A stretch of DNA of 10,752 nucleotides from Flavobacteriales bacterium UBA5869 (GTDB taxonomy: Bacteria; Bacteroidota; Bacteroidia; Flavobacteriales_D; Crocinitomicaceae): positions 922 to 11,673 of the forward strand of contig DJFP01000197.1 of assembly GCA_002432565.1 (NCBI GenBank). Direction: 5' to 3'. This document shows, piece by piece, positions 1 to 5,977 of the stretch (its first letter is position 1; every line of letters starts with the position of its first letter). A program made the translations under genes and the position numbers. Below the pieces are notes generated by a model. It searched no databases, was not told the origin of the DNA, and saw only the letters and a program-made list of their open reading frames with translations.

Positions 1-315
1 ACCATGCGTTTGGGAGCTTACAAATGTCAGTTGAAACCAAATACGAAGGTAGCTTCGGCATACAATACAGAATCCATTGAAGAAAGACACCGTCACCGTT
101 ATGAGTTCAATAACGAGTATTTGGAAGCTTTCGAAAAAGCGGGAATGATCGCTACCGGAAAAAATCCGGAAACAGGATTGGTTGAAGTAGTTGAGATCCC
201 GGAACACCCTTGGTTCGTTGGTGCGCAGTACCATCCGGAATACAAGAGTACAGTAGATAATCCGCACCCACTATTTGTTGCTTTCGTAAAAGCAGCCATA
301 GAATGTAAAAAGTAG
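1..315 (+). CDS. pyrG: CTP synthase, C-terminal fragment
   Basis: This is the last 104 codons of CTP synthase, cut by the window start; the reading frame is open from base 1 and ends at TAG 313-315. The enzyme makes CTP from UTP, ATP and glutamine in the cytoplasm. The fragment belongs to the class I glutamine amidotransferase domain. It begins with the MRLGAY segment, followed by the conserved RHRHRYEFN stretch near fragment residues 29-37. The YHPE motif near residues 78-81 carries the His and Glu of the Cys-His-Glu glutaminase triad; the catalytic Cys would lie upstream of the window. The sequence is close to family consensus and ends normally in a short Lys-rich tail. yidC follows in the same direction, an order I recall as common in Bacteroidota. 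Identification is firm. Confidence 0.96.
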   Translation, partial: TMRLGAYKCQLKPNTKVASAYNTESIEERHRHRYEFNNEYLEAFEKAGMIATGKNPETGLVEVVEIPEHPWFVGAQYHPEYKSTVDNPHPLFVAFVKAAIECKK

Positions 316-316
316 A

Positions 317-356
317 GAAAGCACTGCTTTCGATAAAATATCTGCGGTTGCAGATA
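317..356 (+). other. Two tandem small hairpins in the pyrG-yidC gap
   Basis: Two perfect short inverted repeats follow the pyrG stop directly. The first has GAAAGC at 317-322 pairing with GCTTTC at 326-331 around a 3-base loop. The second has TATCTGC at 339-345 pairing with GCAGATA at 350-356 around the loop GGTT. Neither is followed by a T-run, so an intrinsic terminator is unlikely. They could stabilise the pyrG 3' end, mark a processing site, or be chance. The rest of the 101-base gap shows no clear promoter match. Confidence 0.4.
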
Positions 357-416
357 ATGAAATTTAAACTAAAAAAGTTGCCGATCAATTTAAAGGCAGC
401 TAGCAAATAAACACGA

Positions 417-2369
417 ATGGATAGGAATACAGTTATTGGTCTTACGCTTATCGGTGCCTTGTTGGTAGTGTTCACATATATGAGCCAGCCAAGTGAAAAA
501 GAGGTGAAAGCTAAGCAAAAGGAGCAACGTGAATTGGCAGAACAAGCAAAAAAAGATGTTGATTCTACTAAAAAAGCCGAAAAGAACAAACCGGTTCTTG
601 TGGCTAAAAAAGACAAGGATGGAAATCAAATCAAGGATGAAAAAGGTGGTTTGGTTTATTACAACGAAAAAACAAAGAGAGATACAACGATCGCTGCAAA
701 AGTGAAAGTTCCTTCTAATGTTTTGGTAAAAGGAGAAATCGTACGCCTGGAATCTGAAAAACTGATCGTTGATCTTTCAACAAAAGGCGGGATTGTTTCT
801 GCTGTTCAGTTGAAAGAATATGAGTCTTATGTAGATTTCGCCAAAAAAGACAATAAAATCACTCCGCTTTATTTGTTCAAAGACGGTGATCATAAAAACC
901 AATTGATCTTTAACATTGCCGGGAATAAATATGTTACCGGGAACAAAGAATTTGAGATCGTTTCAAAATCAAAGCACAAAGTAGTTTTCAAACACGATGT
1001 TGCGGATGGATCTATCATTTACACCTATAACCTGAAAGGTGGATATGATTTGGGTTATACCATCGAAATGAAAGATCTGAACGGAAAAGTATTGCCGAAT
1101 TCGGTAATGCTTGACTGGCAGATGGAAATGCTTCGTTCTGAGCGTTTGCTTTCCGAGCAGCGCAAAGTTTCAACGATTTGTTACGAAGGAACAGACGGAA
1201 AACTGGATTGGAACAGTGAAGTGGCCGAAAGCTATAAAGTAGCTGAAAAAGACATGAAATGGGTTGCTTACAAGCAAAGCTACTTCTCCTCCATCCTGGA
1301 TGCAGCTAATGGATTCAAAGTAAAAGGAACGAAATTTACTTCAACCAATTACAAAGAAGGATCTGATAAGTTCTTTACACATATCCGCAAATACCGTTCA
1401 CGTTTGAACCTGGGAATGCAGTCTGTAAAAGATGGGAAAGCAAGTTTCTCCTGGTATTTCGGCCCGAATGATTACCACACCCTTGCAGCTTATGATAAAG
1501 ACTACGACGATATTTTAAATCTTGGATGGGGAATTTTCCGCTGGATCAACTTATATGCGGTTCAGCCTGTATTTACGTTCTTCCTGAATTTGGGAGTGAA
1601 TGCCGGTCTTGCCATTTTGTTGTTGACAATCATCCTGAAATTGGTTTTGATGCCGGTTCAATGGAAAATGTTCGTCTCTTCTGCGAAAATGCGCATTTTG
1701 AAACCTCAGATTGATGAGATCAATGCGAAATACCCGAATAAGGAAGATGCGATGAAAAAGCAAATGGATATGATGGCACTTTACCGTGCGTCCGGTGCTT
1801 CACCGCTTGCAGGTTGTGTTCCGATGTTGTTCCAGATGCCGATCTTATTGGCTGTCTTCCGATTCTTCCCGGCGACGTTTGATTTGAGACAGCGTGGATT
1901 CTTATGGGCTGAAGATTTGTCTTCATTCGATTCAATCTGGGATTTTGGAACTTATATTCCGTTATACGGTAACCACATTTCCCTGTTTACTTTATTGATG
2001 GCTGTAACAACTTTGGCATATACGCATTTGAACTCGTCAAACATGACGCAGCAACAACAGCCGGGAATGCCGAATATGAAAATTATTATGTACATGTTCC
2101 CGATCATGATGATCTTCTTCTTCAATAATTACTCGTCAGGTTTGAGTTACTATTACTTTATCTCAACGTTGATGACAATTATCCTGATGTTCATTATTAA
2201 GCGTTTCTTCGTGGATGAAGAAAAACTGAAAGCAAAAATGGCAGAAGCACAAGTGAATTCAGCGAAAAAAGGAACAGCAGCTCCTAAAAAGAAGTCCAGC
2301 TTTATGCAGCGCCTGGAAGATGCACAAAAGGCTCAGTTGGAGCAGGCAAAAAATAGAAAAAAGAAATAG
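417..2369 (+). CDS. yidC: Membrane protein insertase YidC (Oxa1 family)
   Basis: This 650-residue protein inserts and folds inner-membrane proteins, alone or with SecYEG. An N-terminal membrane anchor (about residues 5-21) is followed by a Lys/Glu-rich linker (25-75) and the periplasmic P1 domain (about 95-355). The conserved Oxa1 core begins near residue 368, with hydrophobic segments near 383-412, 465-486, 520-535, 556-570 and 578-597. Signature stretches include the ASPLAGCVPMLFQMPI region (461-476) and the NNYSSGLSYYY region (570-580). In the first core helix the groove position usually held by Arg appears to be Lys408 (ILKLVLMP). The basic C-terminal tail (600-650) may contact the ribosome, as proposed for long-tailed YidC/Oxa1 proteins. 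The ATG at 417 gives the anchor directly; no Shine-Dalgarno sequence is visible. The length is somewhat above that of E. coli YidC (about 550), mainly from the charged linker and tail. Confidence 0.97.
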   Translation: MDRNTVIGLTLIGALLVVFTYMSQPSEKEVKAKQKEQRELAEQAKKDVDSTKKAEKNKPVLVAKKDKDGNQIKDEKGGLVYYNEKTKRDTTIAAKVKVPSNVLVKGEIVRLESEKLIVDLSTKGGIVSAVQLKEYESYVDFAKKDNKITPLYLFKDGDHKNQLIFNIAGNKYVTGNKEFEIVSKSKHKVVFKHDVADGSIIYTYNLKGGYDLGYTIEMKDLNGKVLPNSVMLDWQMEMLRSERLLSEQRKVSTICYEGTDGKLDWNSEVAESYKVAEKDMKWVAYKQSYFSSILDAANGFKVKGTKFTSTNYKEGSDKFFTHIRKYRSRLNLGMQSVKDGKASFSWYFGPNDYHTLAAYDKDYDDILNLGWGIFRWINLYAVQPVFTFFLNLGVNAGLAILLLTIILKLVLMPVQWKMFVSSAKMRILKPQIDEINAKYPNKEDAMKKQMDMMALYRASGASPLAGCVPMLFQMPILLAVFRFFPATFDLRQRGFLWAEDLSSFDSIWDFGTYIPLYGNHISLFTLLMAVTTLAYTHLNSSNMTQQQQPGMPNMKIIMYMFPIMMIFFFNNYSSGLSYYYFISTLMTIILMFIIKRFFVDEEKLKAKMAEAQVNSAKKGTAAPKKKSSFMQRLEDAQKAQLEQAKNRKKK

Positions 2370-2408
2370 AATTCAAAAAGCGAGATTAATTATCTCGCTT
2401 TTTGAATT
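2370..2408. terminator. Bidirectional hairpin terminator after yidC
   Basis: This is a perfect 17-base-pair inverted repeat, with arms at 2370-2386 and 2392-2408 and a 5-base loop. It starts one base after the yidC stop. The arms contain AAAAAGCGAGAT and ATCTCGCTTTTT, so each strand has a stem followed by a T5 tract. It can therefore end transcription both from yidC (plus) and from the convergent minus-strand gene that stops at 2478. Confidence 0.9.
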
Positions 2409-2432
2409 TAAAATAGGCATGAATTAATTTGT

Positions 2433-2471
2433 TAGGGGCGTCTCGGTTTAACCGAGACGCCCCTAGTTTTT
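2433..2471 (+). terminator. GC-rich palindrome with T-run (terminator or REP-like element)
   Basis: A perfect inverted repeat has 16-base arms at 2433-2448 (TAGGGGCGTCTCGGTT) and 2450-2465 around a single central base. In practice the innermost pairs would open to form the loop. It is followed on the plus strand by G and T5 (2467-2471). The minus strand has no T-run beyond it, so as an intrinsic terminator it points in the plus direction. It is redundant with the hairpin just upstream and far richer in GC than its surroundings. Its AGGGGCG...CGCCCCT ends resemble the hairpin at 9258-9281, which suggests a dispersed palindrome family. Confidence 0.7.
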
Positions 2472-2477
2472 CATTGT

Positions 2478-3668
2478 TTATCGTCCCCTTCCGCCACCGT
2501 TTCCAGGTCGAACAACCGGTCTGTTCACAGGTGCCTGGCGAGCTGGTTGTGTTTGTCGCTGAGGCTGAGGATTCACTCTTTGCGGACTTCTTTCCACGGG
2601 TCTTGGCTGGCGCTCAATTCTTTGAGGTCTTTCCACCGGCCGTGGCTGCGGAGTTGTTGTCGGATTTCTTCTTGCAGGTTCAACAGTTCGTGTATTTCCT
2701 TTGTTGTTCTCACGAATTGTTCCCCGATTGTTTTCTCCTTCACGGATCGGTCTTGGCACTTCCCTTTTCGTAGTTTGACGCTGTGGATTTGCCGTTGCAG
2801 GGCGTACCGGTTCTTTTTTCAGTTCGGTTCCCGCTCTTCCCGTCGCAGGTTGTGTTTTTCCGGTTTCAACACGTCCTTTGGAACCGTTTGCAGATTCATT
2901 GTTATACGAAGATCTTCCCCTGTATGCTGCACGCTGCGATTCATAACGTTTGCGCACTGTATTACTGTTAGAGTGATTGGATGCGTAAATTGCCCGTGCA
3001 TGAGGGACATGATAATAAGGTGTGTACTGGCACCAGCCATGGTAATAATACATGCGCTGATAGTAAACATGATAATAAACCGGAGGCCATGGATTCCACC
3101 AAGATGGATAATAGCCCCAGTAATATGGTGAATACCATGGATCATAGAATGGGTCGTAAATGTACTGCACACATGGCCAGTACCAAACATTGACGAATAC
3201 TATTACCGGTGCTGAAAGTGTTGCAGGTCCGCTTGATTTTTTGATTTCTTTTTCATCAATCGGTTCCATGATTGTTTCTTCACCGTAGATAGATTCATTC
3301 CCGATAATTTGAAGTTGAGCCTCTTTATCGGATTTTTTCTCAATTGCAATAGCAGCAATATCCTGGCTCTCTTTTTTATTTACCGGAATTTGAAGCAAAA
3401 TGGCATGGCTGTTTCCTTCTTTTTTATCAATCACACGGATGTAATCAATCTTGTTATCTCCGTTTAGATCCAGGTTGTTCACGTGACTTGATTCCGAATT
3501 TAATTTTTTCTCAAAATCTTCCAGGTTTTTGGATTCTTTGAACAGGTTTAAAGCTCCCTGTAAATCGAAATTATCTCCTGGCATACCGGTACTGTCACTT
3601 TCCTGAGCGAATGTGTTGAATGTTGAACCCGCCAACATGATCAACCCCAAATAAACTAATCGTTTCAT
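2478..3668 (-). CDS. Exported protein with Tyr/Trp-rich centre and Arg/Pro/Gln-rich tail
   Basis: I cannot assign a function to this 396-residue protein. It starts with a signal peptide (about residues 1-22; MKRLVYLGLIMLAG then TFAQ), so it is probably periplasmic or on the cell surface. Residues 30-155 form a charged, plausibly folded region. It contains LDLNGDNKIDYIRV (66-79), which looks like a calcium-binding DxNxDxxID loop as seen in FG-GAP and EF-hand-like repeats. Residues 162-228 are extremely rich in Tyr, Trp, Pro and His, with many YY, WW and YP pairs. The tail (about 238-396) is low complexity and strongly basic, rich in Arg, Pro, Gln and Thr, and ends in GGGRGR. QPRPVER occurs twice in it (341-347, 354-360). 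Similar signal peptide/YW-rich/basic-tail proteins occur in Bacteroidota as hypothetical proteins. It lies 89 bases downstream of the SnoaL-like gene on the same strand, with no clear terminator between them. Confidence 0.85.
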   Translation of the reverse strand: MKRLVYLGLIMLAGSTFNTFAQESDSTGMPGDNFDLQGALNLFKESKNLEDFEKKLNSESSHVNNLDLNGDNKIDYIRVIDKKEGNSHAILLQIPVNKKESQDIAAIAIEKKSDKEAQLQIIGNESIYGEETIMEPIDEKEIKKSSGPATLSAPVIVFVNVWYWPCVQYIYDPFYDPWYSPYYWGYYPSWWNPWPPVYYHVYYQRMYYYHGWCQYTPYYHVPHARAIYASNHSNSNTVRKRYESQRAAYRGRSSYNNESANGSKGRVETGKTQPATGRAGTELKKEPVRPATANPQRQTTKREVPRPIREGENNRGTIRENNKGNTRTVEPARRNPTTTPQPRPVERPQRIERQPRPVERSPQRVNPQPQRQTQPARQAPVNRPVVRPGNGGGRGR

Positions 3669-3757
3669 GACTTTTGGTTTTCTTTAAGATACCAAAAACC
3701 GTACGAGGATTAGTTTTATCTGAGCTAAAAAAAGTTAACGTAATTTCCTGGTCCTGA

Positions 3758-4237
3758 TTATTTTACAAGGTCACGTAGCTGAATGAACTCTTTGATCTTA
3801 TCATTTTCAATGAGTACAGCAAGGTTGTACTGTGTTAATTTCCACTCTTTTCCTACTTTGACCAACACACCGCTTCCACGGCAGTCTTTCATCCAGGTGC
3901 TGATCTTCTCATCGAACCAGGCAACTTTACCGTCTTTGGAAATTTCAATATGGCGTTCGATCTTGCGGAAATCCCATGCTTTCCCTTTATCAAAATACGG
4001 TTTGCAGAATCCGCTGAACTGTTCTTTGTTCCAGCGTTCGGTTGGATCCGTGCCGAGGAAAATAAAATTATCAGCCATAAAACCAAAATAATTGCTGTAG
4101 TCTGCTTCGGCTGCGGCTTTGTGCCAATTGTCAATCAGCTGATCGATCTTTTCTGTTTCTGACGGTTTTGGTTGTGTGAATCCTGCGAGCAGGTATACCC
4201 CCATTAAAAGGACCGGAATAAATCTAATTGTTTTCAT
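3758..4237 (-). CDS. Exported SnoaL/NTF2-like protein (DUF4440-type)
   Basis: This is a 159-residue protein with an N-terminal signal peptide (MKTIRFIPVLLMGVYLLAGF), so it is likely exported. No Cys is placed for a lipobox. Residues about 27-157 match the pattern of the SnoaL-like/NTF2-like fold. An initial helix (SETEKIDQLIDNWHKAAAE) leads to the ADYSNYFGFMADNFIFLGTDPTERW stretch, then strands with AWFDEKISTWM and the VLVKVGKEWKLTQYNLAVLI segment. Such domains are small cone-shaped alpha+beta barrels, often dimeric, that bind ligands or act as enzymes; no specific activity can be assigned. I chose ATG 4237. The frame stays open to a TTG at 4264, but that codon lies inside a terminator hairpin and would add nine residues before the signal peptide. 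The gene follows the S8 peptidase gene on the same strand, separated by that hairpin. Confidence 0.85.
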   Translation of the reverse strand: MKTIRFIPVLLMGVYLLAGFTQPKPSETEKIDQLIDNWHKAAAEADYSNYFGFMADNFIFLGTDPTERWNKEQFSGFCKPYFDKGKAWDFRKIERHIEISKDGKVAWFDEKISTWMKDCRGSGVLVKVGKEWKLTQYNLAVLIENDKIKEFIQLRDLVK

Positions 4238-4244
4238 AAGCGAT

Positions 4245-4278
4245 AAAAAAAGCCGTCCAAACAAAATGTTTAGACGGC
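4245..4278 (-). terminator. Intrinsic terminator of the minus-strand S8 peptidase gene
   Basis: On the minus strand GCCGTC (4278-4273) pairs with GACGGC (4257-4252). After one mismatch four further pairs extend the stem around an AT-rich loop. Seven T residues follow at once (4251-4245). It lies 26 bases after the stop of the S8 gene and ends only seven bases before the ATG of the downstream SnoaL-like gene. Some readthrough, or a promoter overlapping the hairpin, is therefore needed to express that gene. Confidence 0.85.
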
Positions 4279-4304
4279 ATGAATATAAATTGGTAATCGA
4301 ATGA

Positions 4305-5876
4305 TTATTTAACTTTTGCCTGGCACATTTTCACCGCAGCAGAGATATCGATAACTCCGCCTGTTGAAGAAAGTGTTCCGAAATCTACAGAAGAACCTGT
4401 TCCCGGTGCAGGGATCATTGTTCCTTTGTATTGCTTAGCAGAAGCAAGCATGATGTCTTTAATTTCTTTCATGCTCAATGAAGGGAAATAAGATTTCAAT
4501 AAAGCAGCAACACCTGAAACCATCGGAGCTGCCATCGAAGTTCCCTGAAGGATTTTGTAATCACTTTGTGGAACAGTGTTGTAAATTTCAAATCCCGGAG
4601 CAAAAATATTCACCTGGCGCGAGCTGTAGTTTGAGAAATCAGCAGCCAGGTGCTTTTTGTCTCTTGTAGAGGCACCGACACAGATATACATATCCAATGG
4701 TTTTGACTGGAATGAATACTCGTTTGTAGGGAAATTCGGGTTCTCATCCAGGTTCACACCATCATTTCCTGCAGCATGGATCAGTAAAACTCCTTTAGAA
4801 TCGGCGTATGCCAAAGCATCGTAAACCTCTTTCTGGTGTTTTGAATATGCTTTACCAAAAGACATGTTGATCACGGAAGCTCCATTGTCAACAGCATAAC
4901 GAATTGCCAAAGCAACATCTTTATCCTGCTCGTCTCCGTTCGGAACTGCACGCAATGACATCAAACGAACATTTTCAGCAACCCCGTCGCCGCCCAATTC
5001 GTTGTGTCTCGTCGCCCCGATAATACCACCTACGTGAGTACCGTGTGATGCTTCCGGTCCTTCAACATCGCTGTTCCCATAATGAACATCATTAAAATCA
5101 TCCGGGTTGTCTCCAACAAATTGACGATCGTTGTATTCCATGTTCAATTGGTAATTTGCGCTTCCATCAAAGTGGTCAAGAGCGTCTTTCAATGCTTCTT
5201 CATTCAATTGTCCGCTTGCAATATATTTACCAAGCTGCTTCAATTGCAGATCCTGCGGAGATTCCGGTTTCCACGCATCTACATCTTTCTCGGTGTAGTT
5301 AGCTCCTAATTTCTCCACCAATTTCGCCTTCAGCATCGGGAACATTTCATTCAATTGGGTGTATTGTTCCAAAGCTCCCAGGTTCTCCTGGCGTTCTGCT
5401 TCAATTTCTTTTAGCAGCTTTTGGTATTTTGCATAATCTGCTTTATCCGCTTCAGCAATGCTTGATTCGGACTTGTCCTTGAACTTTAAATGCAGGTCGG
5501 CGCAAATACGTGTTTTTTCCAAACGTGCATAATTCTGGTTCTCTCCGTTTGGATTTCCCAGGAAGTTCCACCCGTGAACATCATCAATGTATCCGTTCTT
5601 ATCATCGTCAATCCCGTTATTCGGAATTTCGTCTTCATTTGTCCAGATTTTTCCCTGTAAGTCTTTATGTTCAATATCTATTCCCGAATCGATAACTGCA
5701 ACTACAACTGTAGTTGACTGTTTCTTTTTCAGGCTGGAATAAGCTTTTTCAGTATTCATTCCGGGTGTAGCTCCGTTATACCAGTTCTTGATTTCTTCTA
5801 CTTTCTGGCCGTAAATAAAGTTCATTACACCAACAGAAAATAAGGCGATTGACAATGTGAGAATTCTTTTCTTCAT
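4305..5876 (-). CDS. Secreted S8 subtilisin-like serine peptidase with large Asp-His insertion
   Basis: This 523-residue subtilase carries a signal peptide (about 1-24, ending FIYGQ). The catalytic set is complete by motif: Asp63 in VAVIDSGID, His278 in SHGTHVGGI, the oxyanion Asn371 in HAAGNDG, and Ser447 in GTSMAAPMVSG. It should be an active endopeptidase in the periplasm or outside the cell. There is no T9SS sorting domain at the C-terminus, which ends soon after the catalytic domain (ISAAVKMCQAKVK). Asp and His are about 215 residues apart, against roughly 32 in classical subtilisins. The insertion starts with an acidic NGIDDDKNGYIDD stretch (88-99), possibly calcium-binding. It continues with a charged, probably helical segment (about 120-240) rich in Lys, Glu, Gln and Ala. 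Pro-domain-like sequence before Asp63 is very short. ATG 5876 places the signal peptide correctly. A terminator follows the stop. Confidence 0.95.
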   Translation of the reverse strand: MKKRILTLSIALFSVGVMNFIYGQKVEEIKNWYNGATPGMNTEKAYSSLKKKQSTTVVVAVIDSGIDIEHKDLQGKIWTNEDEIPNNGIDDDKNGYIDDVHGWNFLGNPNGENQNYARLEKTRICADLHLKFKDKSESSIAEADKADYAKYQKLLKEIEAERQENLGALEQYTQLNEMFPMLKAKLVEKLGANYTEKDVDAWKPESPQDLQLKQLGKYIASGQLNEEALKDALDHFDGSANYQLNMEYNDRQFVGDNPDDFNDVHYGNSDVEGPEASHGTHVGGIIGATRHNELGGDGVAENVRLMSLRAVPNGDEQDKDVALAIRYAVDNGASVINMSFGKAYSKHQKEVYDALAYADSKGVLLIHAAGNDGVNLDENPNFPTNEYSFQSKPLDMYICVGASTRDKKHLAADFSNYSSRQVNIFAPGFEIYNTVPQSDYKILQGTSMAAPMVSGVAALLKSYFPSLSMKEIKDIMLASAKQYKGTMIPAPGTGSSVDFGTLSSTGGVIDISAAVKMCQAKVK

Positions 5877-5977
5877 GACTGTTAATTCTTTTTTTGACAG
5901 GAATACAATTCCTTTTGAACAAATATCTTAATTTGCAGAAAGATATTTCGAGTATTCTATATTAAAGGTTTAAAAAT
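5877..5977. promoter_or_regulatory. Divergent promoter region between two S8 peptidase genes
   Basis: These 101 AT-rich bases separate two head-to-head genes and must hold the start signals of both, unless promoters lie inside the coding regions. An inverted repeat AGGAAT-ACA-ATTCCT sits at 5899-5913, close to the minus-strand start, and is a candidate operator. The plus strand has TTAATTTG at 5928-5935, one base off the TAnnTTTG -7 consensus, but no well-spaced TTG box. No transcription start can be fixed from the sequence alone. Confidence 0.5.

Noticed and set aside
152..616. Minus-strand frame of 154 codons across pyrG and yidC
   Set aside because: It is antisense to two strongly identified housekeeping genes and shows no recognisable domain.
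2429..2773. Plus-strand open frame of 114 codons
   Set aside because: It begins in the palindrome and runs antisense to the Arg/Pro/Gln-rich tail; its Phe/Leu/Val-rich sequence mirrors that bias.
2547..3131. Plus-strand open frame of 194 codons
   Set aside because: It is antisense to the aromatic-rich exported protein, and its Arg/Ser/Cys-rich low-complexity sequence is what the opposite strand of that biased gene gives. No signal peptide or known domain is visible.
2819..3190. Minus-strand open frame of 123 codons
   Set aside because: It lies in another frame inside the aromatic-rich gene, is His/Ile/Met-rich as a frame shadow of Tyr/Trp codons, and has no plausible start context.
4238..4264. 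Upstream TTG start for the SnoaL-like gene
   Set aside because: The TTG lies within the terminator hairpin and would put nine extra residues before a well-formed signal peptide; ATG 4237 is better.
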